A DNA stretch of 64,000 nucleotides. It comes from Nocardioides sp. Soil797 (GTDB lineage: Bacteria > Actinomycetota > Actinomycetes > Propionibacteriales > Nocardioidaceae). Positions within the stretch are counted from its first letter, which is position 1, and each line of letters begins with the position of its first letter. Made by a program: the position numbers and the translations under genes. Where the stretch lies: NCBI GenBank assembly GCA_001429555.1, contig LMSR01000018.1, forward strand, positions 361,968 through 425,967, in the 5' to 3' direction. Shown in pieces: positions 43,384-53,037 of this stretch. The notes under the pieces are model-generated. The model worked only from the letters and a program-made list of their open reading frames with translations. It did no database searches and had not been told where the DNA came from.

Positions 43384-44307
43384 ATGTTGAGTCCGCACGT
43401 CCCCGACCTGCGCGGCCTGGAACTTCTCGTCGTGGTGGCCCGCACCGGCAGTCTCAGCTCGGCCGCCCACGAGCTCGGCATCAGTCAACAGGCGGCCTCG
43501 TCCCGGCTGCGGACCATGGAGTCGGTGGTCGGCGCCTCGCTGGTTGCGCGGACCCGCAAGGGCTCCGAGCTCACCGCCCACGGCGACCTCGTCGTGCAGT
43601 GGGCCAGTCGGGTGATCGACGCCGCCGAGCAACTCGATGCCGGAGTCGCCGCGTTGCGCCAGGGGCGGCGGGGCCATCTGGCCGTTGCCGCCAGCCTGAC
43701 CATCGCGGAATACCTGCTGCCCTCGTGGTTGGTCGCCGTACGAGCCCGACAGCAGGGGCTCGGCGTGCTCCCGACGGAGTTCACGATGACCGCCACGAAC
43801 AGTGAGCGGGTGGCCGCCCTGGTGCAGGCCGGTGAGGTCGACCTCGGGTTCGTCGAGGGACCGGACACTCCGGACGGGCTGCAGCACCGCCTCGTCGGGA
43901 TCGACGACCTGGTCGTCGTGGTCGGCCGTGACCACCCGTGGGCCGCACGCTCGAGCCGCAGGGTGACGGCCGCGACCCTGGCCTCGACCGCCCTGGTCGT
44001 GCGTGAGAGCGGCTCCGGCACCCGCACGGTCCTGGAACGCGCGCTCGCCGGCTTCACCACGGCGCCGCCGGTGCTGGAGCTCTCCAGCACCGCCGCGGTC
44101 TGTGCCGCAGTCGCCGCTGGCGCGGGTCCGGCCGCGCTCAGTGCCCATGCGGTGCGCAACGACGTGGCCAGCGGTCGACTGGTGTCGGTCGCGGTCACGG
44201 GACTCGATCTCTCCCGGCGCCTGCACGCGGTGTGGACCGGAGGGCCGAACGTGCCGGCCGGTCCGGCCCGCGACCTGGTGGAATGGGCGGTCAACTCCGG
44301 TCAGTGA
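43384..44307 (+). CDS. LysR-family transcriptional regulator
   Basis: The 307-residue protein has an N-terminal winged helix (TGSLSSAAHELGISQQAASS) and a C-terminal effector domain with AVAASLTIAEYLLPSWL and the DLGFVEGPD strand. An in-frame GTG at 43378 has AAGG 7 nt upstream and may be used instead. The effector is unknown; the likely targets are itself and the divergent fprA. Confidence 0.88.
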   Translation: MLSPHVPDLRGLELLVVVARTGSLSSAAHELGISQQAASSRLRTMESVVGASLVARTRKGSELTAHGDLVVQWASRVIDAAEQLDAGVAALRQGRRGHLAVAASLTIAEYLLPSWLVAVRARQQGLGVLPTEFTMTATNSERVAALVQAGEVDLGFVEGPDTPDGLQHRLVGIDDLVVVVGRDHPWAARSSRRVTAATLASTALVVRESGSGTRTVLERALAGFTTAPPVLELSSTAAVCAAVAAGAGPAALSAHAVRNDVASGRLVSVAVTGLDLSRRLHAVWTGGPNVPAGPARDLVEWAVNSGQ

Positions 44308-44385
44308 GCGCCCGGGTCCCGCCCGGCTGTCCCGCCGCTCACCTCGTTGAGCGCCGGACCCGCCCGGCACAGTAGGGTTCGCGGC

Positions 44386-45066
44386 GTGGGAATCCAGATC
44401 ACTCCGAGCATCCTCAACGCCGACCTGTCCGACCTTGCCGGCGAGGTCCGCCGCATCGGAAGCGCTGACTGGGTCCATGTCGACGTCATGGACAACCACT
44501 TCGTGCCGAACCTGACCCTCGGGCTTCCGGTCATCGAGTCACTGGCGAAGTCGACCCAGCTGCCGATGGACGCTCACCTCATGATCGAGGACCCCGACCG
44601 CTGGGCGCCGGCGTACGCCGAAGCAGGCTGCGGCTCGGTGACCTTCCACGTGGAGGCGGCGGCCGCACCGGTACGGCTGGCCCGTGAGATTCGTGCCCAG
44701 GGGGCGCGGGCGAGCATGGCGCTCAAGCCGGCTACGCCGATCGAGCCCTATGAGGACCTGCTCGCGGAGCTCGACATGTTGTTGATCATGACCGTCGAGC
44801 CGGGCTTCGGGGGTCAGAAGTTCCTCGATCTCTGCCTGCCCAAGATTCGCCGGGCGCGGGCGATGATGGACAAGCACGGCGTCGAGACCTGGCTGCAGAT
44901 CGACGGCGGCGTCTCGCTCGAGACGATCGAGCGTTGCGCCGAGGCGGGAGCCGACGTGTTCGTCGCCGGCTCCGCGGTCTACTCCGCGGACGACCCCGAC
45001 GCCATGGTCAACGAGCTGCGGGCCAAGGCGGAAGCAGTCTCGGCACCGACTCACGTCGGTCACTGA
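44386..45066 (+). CDS. rpe: ribulose-phosphate 3-epimerase
   Basis: The 226-residue TIM barrel interconverts ribulose 5-phosphate and xylulose 5-phosphate. Signatures are [14 protein letters not shown], the metal-site [26 protein letters not shown] and the phosphate-binding [10 protein letters not shown]. The GTG at 44386 lies 7 nt after TAGGGT, consistent with a leaderless mRNA. An upstream start at 44347 would add 13 non-family residues. Confidence 0.94.
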   Translation: MGIQITPSILNADLSDLAGEVRRIGSADWVHVDVMDNHFVPNLTLGLPVIESLAKSTQLPMDAHLMIEDPDRWAPAYAEAGCGSVTFHVEAAAAPVRLAREIRAQGARASMALKPATPIEPYEDLLAELDMLLIMTVEPGFGGQKFLDLCLPKIRRARAMMDKHGVETWLQIDGGVSLETIERCAEAGADVFVAGSAVYSADDPDAMVNELRAKAEAVSAPTHVGH

Positions 45067-45116
45067 GCCGTCCGGCTCCACGGGCACCGTCACCACCAGC
45101 GTGGTGGAATGAGGGC

Positions 45117-45815
45117 ATGGCCCCTCGACGGTCGACCCCACGGGACGGTGACGGCGAGGGCGCGCCCGTCGGGCGTCGCGTGGTGCTCGGCCTCCTCGGG
45201 CTCGGCGCCCTCGGTGTGGTCACCGGGGAGCGCATCCAGGGAGGCCTGGGCCGACTGATGGCCCACGATCCGACCGGTCTCACCGCACTGGTTCCGGTGG
45301 GGGACAGTTGGCGCTACTACTCCGTCACCGGGTCGGTCGACCGCCGGGCCGCATCGTCCTACTCGTTGGCGGTCTCGGGCCTGGTCGACCGCCCCGCCAC
45401 CTTCTCGTTCGCCGACCTCCAGGACCTGCCGCAGGTCTCGTTCGACGACACCTTCCACTGCGTGACCGGGTGGAAGGTGCCCGATGTGCCGTGGGGCGGG
45501 GTCCGGGTCTCCGAGGTGCTCGACCGGGTCGGAGTTCGTGACGACGCCGTCGGCGTCCGCTACCACTCCTTCGACGGCACCTACACCGTGAACATGACCC
45601 TGGACCAGGCCCGGGCTGACGACGTCATCGTCGTCCTCTCCATGTATGACGAGCCGGTCACCCACGAGCACGGTGGCCCGGTGCGCACCTATTCCGGCTC
45701 GATGTATGGCTACAAGGCCACCAAGTGGCTCTCCGAGATCGAAGTGACCTCCGACAACGCCCCGGGCTACTGGGAGCAGCGCGGCTATCCGTTGGACGGG
45801 TTCATCGGTGAGTGA
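45117..45815 (+). CDS. molybdopterin-dependent oxidoreductase (MsrP/sulfite-oxidase fold)
   Basis: The 232-residue protein has an N-terminal GRRVVLGLLGLGALGVV segment that may be a Tat signal-anchor and a sulfite-oxidase-type molybdopterin domain. FHCVTGWKVPDVPWGG contains the cysteine that ligates molybdenum, and SMYGYKATKWLSEIE is near the C-terminus. It likely reduces oxidised sulfur or nitrogen compounds outside the membrane. Its stop overlaps the cytochrome-b gene by 8 nt, giving a redox pair like MsrPQ. Confidence 0.82.
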   Translation: MAPRRSTPRDGDGEGAPVGRRVVLGLLGLGALGVVTGERIQGGLGRLMAHDPTGLTALVPVGDSWRYYSVTGSVDRRAASSYSLAVSGLVDRPATFSFADLQDLPQVSFDDTFHCVTGWKVPDVPWGGVRVSEVLDRVGVRDDAVGVRYHSFDGTYTVNMTLDQARADDVIVVLSMYDEPVTHEHGGPVRTYSGSMYGYKATKWLSEIEVTSDNAPGYWEQRGYPLDGFIGE

Positions 45816-46446
45816 GCCCGGGGACCTCGCGCGGTTCACGTGGGGCGTCCGCGTGGTGCACTGGGCCTTCGCCCTGTTGATGTTCACCTGCATGGTGACC
45901 GCCGTGATCCTCTACAACGGCGCGATCATGCTGGCGCTCGGACACCGCCACCTGGTCGAGACGATCCACGTCTGGTGCGGCCTGGCCCTTCCGGTGCCCG
46001 TCGTCCTCGGCGCCGTGTCGGCCGCGTTCCGCTCCGACGTACGACGTCTCAACCGCTTCCGGCCCGACGACTGGAAGTGGTTGCGCAGTCGGACCCGCAG
46101 GGACGGCGCCATCCGCGTCGGCAAGTTCAATGCCGGCCAGAAGGTGAACGCCTGGCTGGTCCTGGGTGCCACGGCCGTGCTCCTGGCCACCGGCACGGTG
46201 ATGAACTGGACCGGGCTCGTCCGCCTTTCCTGGCGCTCAGGTGCCACGTTCGTCCATGACTGGTATGCGTTGGCGCTCGGCCTGCTGGTGGTGGGCCACA
46301 TCTGGTACGCCGTCCGCGACCGTGAGGCGCTCCGCGGGATGTGGAGCGGCCGGGTGTCCAACGAGTGGGCGCACGACGAACACCGCGCCTGGGCCGACGA
46401 GGACAGGGTGTCCGGTGCCGGGCAAGGTGCGAGCCGCCGACGATAG
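45808..46446 (+). CDS. cytochrome b-type membrane subunit
   Basis: The 212-residue protein has four hydrophobic helices with histidines in VHWAFALLM, HLVETIHVWCG, FVHDWYALALGL and VVGHIWYAV, typical of diheme cytochrome b561 or formate-dehydrogenase gamma subunits. It probably feeds quinol electrons to the overlapping molybdoenzyme. The GTG start is embedded in the end of that gene. The C-terminus is polar and cytoplasmic. Confidence 0.82.
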   Translation: MSEPGDLARFTWGVRVVHWAFALLMFTCMVTAVILYNGAIMLALGHRHLVETIHVWCGLALPVPVVLGAVSAAFRSDVRRLNRFRPDDWKWLRSRTRRDGAIRVGKFNAGQKVNAWLVLGATAVLLATGTVMNWTGLVRLSWRSGATFVHDWYALALGLLVVGHIWYAVRDREALRGMWSGRVSNEWAHDEHRAWADEDRVSGAGQGASRRR

Positions 46447-46538
46447 GGCGCGATGCAACGCCGATGTTCCAGTGAGCGGGCTCACGCCGTACGAGCCCCG
46501 GTCGTGTGGCACGATGAGTGTGTCGAGTTTTCAACTCG

Positions 46539-46687
46539 CGTGCTCTGGGGTCGGTGAAAATCCGAGCCGGCGGTGACTGGATGAGCTTCTTGTCCAGAAG
46601 TCCGCGACCCGGTCACTGCCAGTGACCGGTTGACCAGGTGAAATTCCTGGACCGACGGTCAAAGTCCGGATGGGAAGTGCACGCAGA
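46539..46687 (+). promoter_or_regulatory. FMN riboswitch (RFN element)
   Basis: The conserved RFN blocks are present in order: GTGCTCTGGGGTCGGTGAAA, CCGAGCCGGCGGT, AGTCCGCGACCC, GACCAGGTGAAATTCCTGG, ACCGACGGTCAAAGTCCGGA and TGGGAAGTGCACGC. The closing stem pairs the 5' GCGTGC with the 3' GCACGC. It lies 113 nt upstream of ribD. A GCAGAG/CTCTGC stem just downstream may belong to the expression platform. Confidence 0.95.
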
Positions 46688-46799
46688 GGTTGATGCTCTG
46701 CGGATTCCCGTCCCGCGAGAAGCCCGCACGAGTTGACCCCCTGCAGATCGACCCGAAACCAGCCCCGGAGTCCGCGACCGGACCGTGAGGGCGAGCAAG

Positions 46800-47858
46800 G
46801 TGACGATCAGCGACTTCTCCGCTGCCGAGCAGCACGCGATGCTGCGCGCCCTGGAACTGGCCGCCACGCCCGGCGTCCCGTTGGGTCCGAACCCCCGCGT
46901 CGGTTGCGTCATCCTCGGTGCGGACGGTGCCGTGGTGGCAGAGGGCTTCCACCGCGGAGCGGGCACGCCGCACGCCGAGGCAGCCGCTCTCGCCGAGGTC
47001 GCCGGTGACGACGCCCGTGGTGCCACCGCAGTGGTCACCCTCGAGCCGTGCAACCACACCGGCCGTACGGGTCCGTGTGCGCAGGCGCTGATCTCGGCCG
47101 GCGTACGCCGGGTGGTCTTCGCCCAGGCCGACCCGAACCCGGTGGCTGCCGGGGGAGCGGAGACCCTGCGCGCTGCGGGCATCGAGGTCGAGCAGGGGCT
47201 CCTCGAAGCCGAGGCACGACGCCTCAACCGTGCGTGGACCTTCGCCGTGGAGCACGAGCGACCGTTCGTCACCTGGAAGTTCGCCAGCACCCTCGACGGC
47301 CGCAGCGCGGCCGCGGACGGCTCGAGCCGTTGGGTCTCGTCGCGTCCGTCCCGGCTCGACACGCACCGCCTGCGCGGTGAGTGTGACGTGATGATGGTCG
47401 GCTCCAACACGGTCGAGGTCGATGACCCCGAGCTCACCGTGCGTGACGAGGTCGACGAGCCGCTCGCCCATCAGCCGCTGCGCGTGGTGATGGGCGAGCG
47501 TGACCTGCCAGCCGGCAAGCGGGTCTTCAACGACAGGGCAGAAACCCTGCACCTGCGCACGCGCGATCCGCACGAGGCCATGGCACGGCTATTCGATCTC
47601 GGGCGACGGCACGTGTTCCTGGAGGGCGGTCCGACGCTGGCGGCTGCATTCCTCGTGGCGGGGATGGTCGACGAGGTCGTCACCTACGTCGCACCGATGC
47701 TCCTGGGCTCCGGACGCCGGGCCGTGGGTGACCTCGGAATCGCGACGATCACCGACGCGTTGCACCTCACGATCGACGACGTCTCCGTGCTCGGCAGCGG
47801 CGCCGAGACCAACATCCGCCTGACCATGACCCCGAATCAATCGGTGGAGAGGAACTGA
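46800..47858 (+). CDS. ribD: bifunctional pyrimidine deaminase/reductase
   Basis: RibD performs the second and third steps of riboflavin synthesis. The deaminase domain has the zinc motifs HAEAAAL and PCNHTGRTGPC (residues about 60-105), and the reductase domain starts near 165 with TWKFASTLDGR. The length, about 352 residues, fits. GTG at 46800 has GAGGG 6 nt upstream; GTG at 46785 is an alternative. It is the first gene of a tight ribDEBAH operon under the FMN riboswitch. Confidence 0.94.
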   Translation: MTISDFSAAEQHAMLRALELAATPGVPLGPNPRVGCVILGADGAVVAEGFHRGAGTPHAEAAALAEVAGDDARGATAVVTLEPCNHTGRTGPCAQALISAGVRRVVFAQADPNPVAAGGAETLRAAGIEVEQGLLEAEARRLNRAWTFAVEHERPFVTWKFASTLDGRSAAADGSSRWVSSRPSRLDTHRLRGECDVMMVGSNTVEVDDPELTVRDEVDEPLAHQPLRVVMGERDLPAGKRVFNDRAETLHLRTRDPHEAMARLFDLGRRHVFLEGGPTLAAAFLVAGMVDEVVTYVAPMLLGSGRRAVGDLGIATITDALHLTIDDVSVLGSGAETNIRLTMTPNQSVERN

Positions 47859-48539
47859 ATGTTCACCGGAATCATCGAAGAGCTCGGCACCGTCGAGGCG
47901 ATCGAGCCACAGGGCGACGCGATTCGTCTGTCCATCCGCGCGGGCATCGTGCTCGAGGGCACCGGGCTGGGCGACTCGATCGCGGTGAACGGCTGCTGCC
48001 TGACCGTCACGTCGGTCGAGCCCGACGAAGCGTCTGGACGCGGTGACGCTGACGAAGGCGTCGCGCACGCCGTCTGGACTGCCGACGTCATGCAGGAGAC
48101 GCTCGACAAGACCTCGCTGCTGGGCGTCGGACCCGGCGACCGGGTCAACCTCGAGCGGGCGGTCACCGTCGAGAAGCGGCTCGGGGGACACATCGTCCAG
48201 GGGCATGTCGACGGCGTCGGCACCATCGTCAGCCGCACTCCCAGCGAGCACTGGGAGCTGGTCGAGATCAGGATGCCCGCAGGCATGGGCCGTTATCTGG
48301 TCGACAAGGGCTCGATCACCGTCGACGGCATCTCGCTGACGGTCGTGGAGACCCACGACGACACCTTCACGATCAGCCTGATCCCCGAAACCCTTTCCCG
48401 CACCACCCTCGGCTTCCGAGCGCCCGGCGACCGGGTCAACCTCGAAGCCGACATCATCGCCAAGCACGTCGAGAAGCTGCTGGCCAGTGGCTACGTCAAC
48501 CAAGGAGACAGCACCAATGGAGGACCCGGGCATGAGTGA
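47859..48539 (+). CDS. ribE: riboflavin synthase alpha subunit
   Basis: The 226-residue enzyme dismutates 6,7-dimethyl-8-ribityllumazine to riboflavin. The two internally repeated beta-barrel domains are visible: [16 protein letters not shown] and AVNGCCLTV in the first, [13 protein letters not shown] and TVDGISLTV in the second. It starts immediately after the ribD stop. The end overlaps the start of ribBA by 23 nt. Confidence 0.95.
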   Translation: MFTGIIEELGTVEAIEPQGDAIRLSIRAGIVLEGTGLGDSIAVNGCCLTVTSVEPDEASGRGDADEGVAHAVWTADVMQETLDKTSLLGVGPGDRVNLERAVTVEKRLGGHIVQGHVDGVGTIVSRTPSEHWELVEIRMPAGMGRYLVDKGSITVDGISLTVVETHDDTFTISLIPETLSRTTLGFRAPGDRVNLEADIIAKHVEKLLASGYVNQGDSTNGGPGHE

Positions 48540-49809
48540 GGTCTACGACCGCGTTCGGATGGATCGCGTCGAGGACGCCATCGCCGACATCGCCGCTGGC
48601 AAGGCCGTCGTCGTGGTCGACGACGAGACCCGTGAGAACGAGGGCGACATCATCTTCGCGGCCAGCAAGGCCACTCCCGAGCTGATGGCGTTCACGATTC
48701 GCCACTCCAGTGGAGTGATCTGCGTGCCGATGCCGGCCGAGATGCTCGATCGGCTCGAGATCCCCCTGATGACGCCGCACAACAAGGACAAGCTGCGCAC
48801 GGCGTACACGATCTCGGTCGACGCACGTGACGGTGTCTCGACCGGCATCTCCGCGGCCGACCGGGCGCACACCGCCCGGGTGCTGGCCGACTCGGCCACC
48901 GAGCCGTGGGAGATCACCCGGCCGGGCCACGTCTTCCCGTTGCGCTACCGCGAGGGCGGCACCCTGGTCCGTCGCGGGCACACCGAGGCAGCCGTCGACC
49001 TGGCCAAGCTGGCCGGGCTGACCCCGGCCGGCGTACTGGTCGAGGTGGTCAACGACGACGGCACGATGAAGCGTGCCCCCGAGCTGCGTGAGTTCGCCGA
49101 CGAGCACGGCCTGAAGATGATCTCGATCGAAGACCTGGTCCGCTACCGCCGGCGCACCGAGGTCCTGGTCGAGCGGGTGGCCGAGACCCGGCTGCCGACC
49201 AAGTTCGGAGACTTCACCGCGTTCGGGTACCGGATCACGATCGACGACAGCGAGCACATCGCGTTGGTCCACGGTGACATCAGCGGCGACGAGCCGGTCC
49301 TCACCCGGGTGCACTCCGAGTGCCTCACCGGTGACGTCTTCGGCAGCCACCGCTGCGACTGCGGACCGCAGCTCGACGAGGCCCTCCAGGCCGTCGCGGC
49401 CGAGGGACGCGGCATCGTGGTCTACCTGCGCGGCCACGAGGGACGCGGCATCGGCCTGGTTGCCAAGCTGCAGGCCTATCAGCTGCAGGACGGCGGTCGC
49501 GACACCGTCGATGCCAACCTCGACCTGGGGCTTCCGGCCGATGCGCGCCACTACGGTACGGCGACCCAGATCCTGCGCGACCTGGATGTCGCCACGGTGC
49601 GTCTGATGACGAACAACCCCGACAAGGTGAACAACCTGGAGGAGTTCGGCATCGCCGTGGCCGAGCGGGTGCCGCTGACTCCGCACCCCAACGACCACAA
49701 CCTCGCCTACCTGATGACCAAGCGCGACCGGATGGGCCACCAGCTGCCTGACCTCGAGCCGGCAGTCGACCTCGAGGCCACCCCCGACCTGGAAGGACAT
49801 GCACGATGA
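48517..49809 (+). CDS. ribBA: bifunctional DHBP synthase / GTP cyclohydrolase II
   Basis: The 430-residue fusion supplies both precursors of riboflavin. The RibB half (to about residue 205) has [15 protein letters not shown] and [16 protein letters not shown]; the RibA half has the zinc cysteines in [17 protein letters not shown] and [16 protein letters not shown] lies 8 nt before the ATG at 48517; an ATG at 48532 is also possible. Its stop overlaps ribH. Confidence 0.94.
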   Translation: MEDPGMSEVYDRVRMDRVEDAIADIAAGKAVVVVDDETRENEGDIIFAASKATPELMAFTIRHSSGVICVPMPAEMLDRLEIPLMTPHNKDKLRTAYTISVDARDGVSTGISAADRAHTARVLADSATEPWEITRPGHVFPLRYREGGTLVRRGHTEAAVDLAKLAGLTPAGVLVEVVNDDGTMKRAPELREFADEHGLKMISIEDLVRYRRRTEVLVERVAETRLPTKFGDFTAFGYRITIDDSEHIALVHGDISGDEPVLTRVHSECLTGDVFGSHRCDCGPQLDEALQAVAAEGRGIVVYLRGHEGRGIGLVAKLQAYQLQDGGRDTVDANLDLGLPADARHYGTATQILRDLDVATVRLMTNNPDKVNNLEEFGIAVAERVPLTPHPNDHNLAYLMTKRDRMGHQLPDLEPAVDLEATPDLEGHAR

Positions 49810-50276
49810 GCGGCGCGGGAGCACCCGACCAGCAGGCCACTGACTGCCACGACCTGAAGGTCGCGGTGGTGGCCTCGAGCTGGCACCAGGAGGTCATGGA
49901 CGGCCTGGTCGCCGGAGCCGAGCGCGCGCTCGAGGCGCACCAGGTGGTGGACTTCTCGGTGATCCGCGTGCCGGGCGCCTTCGAGCTGCCGGTGGTCGCG
50001 AACGCGTTGGCCCCGGCGTACGACGCGGTGATCGCGCTGGGGGTGGTCATCCGTGGGGGGACGCCCCACTTCGACTACGTCTGCAACGCCGCCACGGACG
50101 GCCTGTCCCGGGTGGCGCTCGACCACGGCACGCCCATCGGCTTCGGGTTGCTCACCTGTGACACCGACGAGCAGGCGCTGGATCGCGCCGGGCTTTCGGG
50201 CTCGAGCGAAGACAAGGGGTGGGAGGCAACGGCCGCTGCCCTGGCCACCGCCCGCATCCTCGCGCAGCACGCCTGA
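49806..50276 (+). CDS. ribH: 6,7-dimethyl-8-ribityllumazine synthase
   Basis: The 156-residue protein forms icosahedral or pentameric shells and condenses the ribA/D and ribB products. Motifs are [14 protein letters not shown], the [14 protein letters not shown] substrate loop, [14 protein letters not shown] with the catalytic histidine, and [11 protein letters not shown]. It ends the rib operon; the next gene lies 200 nt away beyond an inverted repeat. Confidence 0.95.
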   Translation: MSGAGAPDQQATDCHDLKVAVVASSWHQEVMDGLVAGAERALEAHQVVDFSVIRVPGAFELPVVANALAPAYDAVIALGVVIRGGTPHFDYVCNAATDGLSRVALDHGTPIGFGLLTCDTDEQALDRAGLSGSSEDKGWEATAAALATARILAQHA

Positions 50277-50310
50277 CCTCACGTTTCTGGAGCGTGGTCA
50301 GGTGCTCGAG

Positions 50311-50390
50311 CGACCACGCGAACATGCACAACGGTGCCTTCTGGGTGGGAATCGGCTCGATTCGGCTCGTTGTGCATGTTGGTGTGGTCG
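50311..50390. repeat. long-armed inverted repeat after the rib operon
   Basis: The 23-nt arms at 50311-50333 and 50368-50390 match at 21 of 23 positions around a 34-nt spacer that holds two short AATCGGCTCG-like repeats. A smaller inverted repeat (GCGTGGTC/GACCACGC) overlaps its left side at 50292-50319. It may end the rib transcript, but it lacks a T-tract. Confidence 0.7.
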
Positions 50391-50479
50391 CCGGGCAGGC
50401 CGTCACGACGCCAGCCACCGGGGGCCGCACGTGAGACCGGGGCGGGCCGTGGTCGTCGTACGCCGTAGGCTTGCTGCTC

Positions 50480-50743
50480 GTGAAGACGTTCGAGGACCTC
50501 TGGGCCGAGCTCAACGAGAAGGCCCGGACCCGACCCGAGGGATCCGGCACCGTGCGCGAGCTCGACGCCGGCGTCCATACGATCGGCAAGAAGCTGGTGG
50601 AGGAAGCCGCGGAGTCCTGGATGGCTGCCGAGCACGAGGGCAAGGACGCCACGGCCGAGGAGATCAGTCAGCTGCTGTACCACGCACAGGTGCTGATGAT
50701 CGCCACCGGTCTGACCCTGGACGACGTCTACGCACACCTCTGA
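50480..50743 (+). CDS. hisE: phosphoribosyl-ATP diphosphatase
   Basis: The 87-residue all-helical enzyme carries out the second step of histidine synthesis. The conserved acidic and basic residues sit in [21 protein letters not shown] and [13 protein letters not shown]. The GTG at 50480 lies 8 nt after TAGGCT. It is followed by hisG with a 9-nt gap, the usual actinobacterial hisEG pair. Confidence 0.94.
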   Translation: MKTFEDLWAELNEKARTRPEGSGTVRELDAGVHTIGKKLVEEAAESWMAAEHEGKDATAEEISQLLYHAQVLMIATGLTLDDVYAHL

Positions 50744-50752
50744 GGAACCGCA

Positions 50753-51604
50753 ATGTCCAAGCTTCTCCGGATCGCCGTGCCCAACAAGGGCTCGCTGTCC
50801 CAGTCCGCCACCGAGATGTTGCGCGAGGCGGGTTATCGCCAGCGCAGTGACTCCAAGGAACTCGCTCTGATCGACGCCGACAACGGGGTCGAGTTCTTCT
50901 ACCTGCGCCCCCGCGACATCGCGCTCTACGTCGGTGAGGGCACCCTCGACCTCGGCATCACCGGTCGTGACCTGCTGCTCGACTCCGGCGCTGACGCCGA
51001 CGAGGTCAGGGGACTGGGCTTCGGTCGCTCGAAGTTCTACTTCGCCGGTCCGACCGGCACGTTCTCCGACGTCTCGGAGCTGGAGGGCAAGCGCATCGCC
51101 ACGTCGTACGTCGGCGTGGTCCAGCAGTTCCTCGACAAGCGTGGCATCAACGCCACCGTCACCCGGCTCGACGGTGCGGTCGAGACCAGCATCCAGCTGG
51201 GTGTTGCCGACGCGATCGCCGACGTCGTCGAGACCGGCAGCACCTTGCGTGCGGCCGGCTTGGCCACGTTCGGGGAGGTGGTCCTGGAGTCGGAGGGTGT
51301 GTTGATCTCCCGCAACGGGGAGCGCCCCGCCGGCTTCGAGGTGTTCCTGCGCCGCCTGCAGGGCGTCCTGGTGGCCCGTTCCTACGTGATGATGGACTAC
51401 GACATCCGCAGCGAGAGCGTCGCCAAGGCGGTCGAGATCACCCCCGGCATCGAGAGCCCGACCGTCTCGCCGCTTCATCGGGAAGGGTGGGTCGCGGTGC
51501 GTGCGATGGTGCCCCGCGACGGCGCCCAGAAGTTGATGGACGAGCTCTTCGACATCGGTGCCCGCGGCATCTTGCTGACCGACATCCACGCCTGCCGTGT
51601 CTGA
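50753..51604 (+). CDS. hisG: ATP phosphoribosyltransferase (long form)
   Basis: The 283-residue HisG starts histidine synthesis and has the C-terminal regulatory ACT-like domain of the long form (residues about 210-283, TPGIESPTVSPL onward). The catalytic part shows IAVPNKGSLSQSA, LDLGITGRDLL and a phosphate-binding ADAIADVVETGSTLRAAGL. Histidine feedback inhibition is expected. Its end overlaps the PH-domain gene by 8 nt. Confidence 0.95.
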   Translation: MSKLLRIAVPNKGSLSQSATEMLREAGYRQRSDSKELALIDADNGVEFFYLRPRDIALYVGEGTLDLGITGRDLLLDSGADADEVRGLGFGRSKFYFAGPTGTFSDVSELEGKRIATSYVGVVQQFLDKRGINATVTRLDGAVETSIQLGVADAIADVVETGSTLRAAGLATFGEVVLESEGVLISRNGERPAGFEVFLRRLQGVLVARSYVMMDYDIRSESVAKAVEITPGIESPTVSPLHREGWVAVRAMVPRDGAQKLMDELFDIGARGILLTDIHACRV

Positions 51605-52025
51605 CCTCGAGCTGCCCCGCACGTTCCGACCGCTCGGCGTCCGGATGGCCGGCATTGCCGGTGGACTGGTCGTCCTCGTGGCGGTGGTTGCGGCCTGGTT
51701 GCTGCTCTCACCCGAGATCCGCGCGATGTTCAACCTGTTCGAGCGGGTCCTCGCGTTGATCCTGGGGGCGATGGCGGCCGCGTGCGTGCATGCGCTGGTG
51801 CGCGCGAAGGCGGTCGTCACCGAGCGCGGCATGACCGTCGTCAACGGCTACAGGACGCATGACCTCGAGTGGGCCCAGATCGTGGCGATCCACCTGCCGA
51901 CCGGTGCGCCGTGGGCGACGCTCGACCTGTCGGACGGCACCACCTGCTCGGTGATGGCGCTGCAGGCCACCGACGGCGATCGCGCCGTCAAGGCCGTGCG
52001 TCAGATCCGCGCGCTGCTGCGCTGA
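51597..52025 (+). CDS. PH-domain membrane protein
   Basis: The 142-residue protein has two membrane helices (about 15-38 and 45-65) followed by a bacterial PH-type domain with MTVVNGYRTHDLEWAQIVAI. Genes of this type often follow hisG in actinobacteria; their role is unknown. The GTG at 51597 overlaps the hisG stop, so it shares the histidine transcript. Confidence 0.8.
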   Translation: MSDLELPRTFRPLGVRMAGIAGGLVVLVAVVAAWLLLSPEIRAMFNLFERVLALILGAMAAACVHALVRAKAVVTERGMTVVNGYRTHDLEWAQIVAIHLPTGAPWATLDLSDGTTCSVMALQATDGDRAVKAVRQIRALLR

Positions 52026-52062
52026 GTGCAGGCGAGCTGGCCCGGCGCGGATCCGGTTGCCC

Positions 52063-52971
52063 TCAGCGCACCCGGATCCCCCAGGACATCGAGTGCTCGC
52101 CGCCGTCGGGGGCAAGGGTGACGAGGTCCTCACCGGTACGGAAGGCATTGGCCTGTGCGGTCATCGGTTCGACCGCCAACGACCTGCGCGCCGAGTCCGC
52201 GACGTCGTCCGCGGAATAGAGCTGCAACCAGTTCACGGTCTGGTCCACCCACATCACCAGACCCCGCTCGGGCCCCTGCAGCGCGACCTGCGCCCGGCCG
52301 GCAGCGTCGCGATCGAGGTCGGTGAAGGCGTCGTTGAACACGGTGCCCTTGATCGGTCGGGGAACCCGGAAGTCGTGTTCGGTGCCCTCGACCGACTCGG
52401 CGCCGATCGGCAGCAGCCGGTCGGGCGAGACCAGCGATCGACGTGCCGCCGGAAGGGTGAGCTCCCAGTCGTCGACCGGGCCGTCCCCGACGGTGAGATA
52501 GGGGTGCGCCCCGCAGGCGTACGGCGCGGGGGAGCCGGACATGTTCGTCGCGGTCTGGGTGACGGTGAGCCCGTCGGCGGACAGGTCATGGAGCACGTGC
52601 AGGTCGACGGTCCACGGGTATCCCTTCTGGGCCATCACCCGCAGCACCAGTGACACCGAGTTGGTGGTGTGCTCCTCGAGGGTCCAGGTGGCCCACCTGG
52701 CCAGGCCGTGGGAGGCGTTGCCGCGTGATGGTTCGGTGAGCGCCAGCTGGTGGTCGTGCCCGCCGAAGGAGTACTGCCCGTCCTCGATCCGGTTCGGCCA
52801 CGGCATCAACAGCTGGCCACGACCACCGGGGGCCATCTCGTTCTCGGCGAAGCCGTCGAGCAGCGGCGTCCCCTCGTGCGAGAGGTGCCGCAAAGCAGCA
52901 CCGCTCTCGGTGATCACCGCGCGGTATCCCGCGGCACTGATCTCGAACTGTTCCCCCGAAGGCGCAACCAT
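52063..52971 (-). CDS. aldose 1-epimerase family protein
   Basis: The 302-residue beta-sandwich protein resembles galactose mutarotase. MPWPNRIEDGQYSF, the NASHGLAR histidine, CGAHPYL and the C-terminal AVEPMTAQANAF match catalytic and sugar-binding segments. It should interconvert anomers of a hexose. It is monocistronic, with a 66-nt gap to the leftward kinase gene upstream. Confidence 0.88.
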   Translation of the reverse strand: MVAPSGEQFEISAAGYRAVITESGAALRHLSHEGTPLLDGFAENEMAPGGRGQLLMPWPNRIEDGQYSFGGHDHQLALTEPSRGNASHGLARWATWTLEEHTTNSVSLVLRVMAQKGYPWTVDLHVLHDLSADGLTVTQTATNMSGSPAPYACGAHPYLTVGDGPVDDWELTLPAARRSLVSPDRLLPIGAESVEGTEHDFRVPRPIKGTVFNDAFTDLDRDAAGRAQVALQGPERGLVMWVDQTVNWLQLYSADDVADSARRSLAVEPMTAQANAFRTGEDLVTLAPDGGEHSMSWGIRVR

Positions 52972-53037
52972 GGCTTCACCCTAGATGAGGATTTCCAAGG
53001 GGCGCCGGTCAAGCGAGTCAGGCAACCTCCCTTGGAA

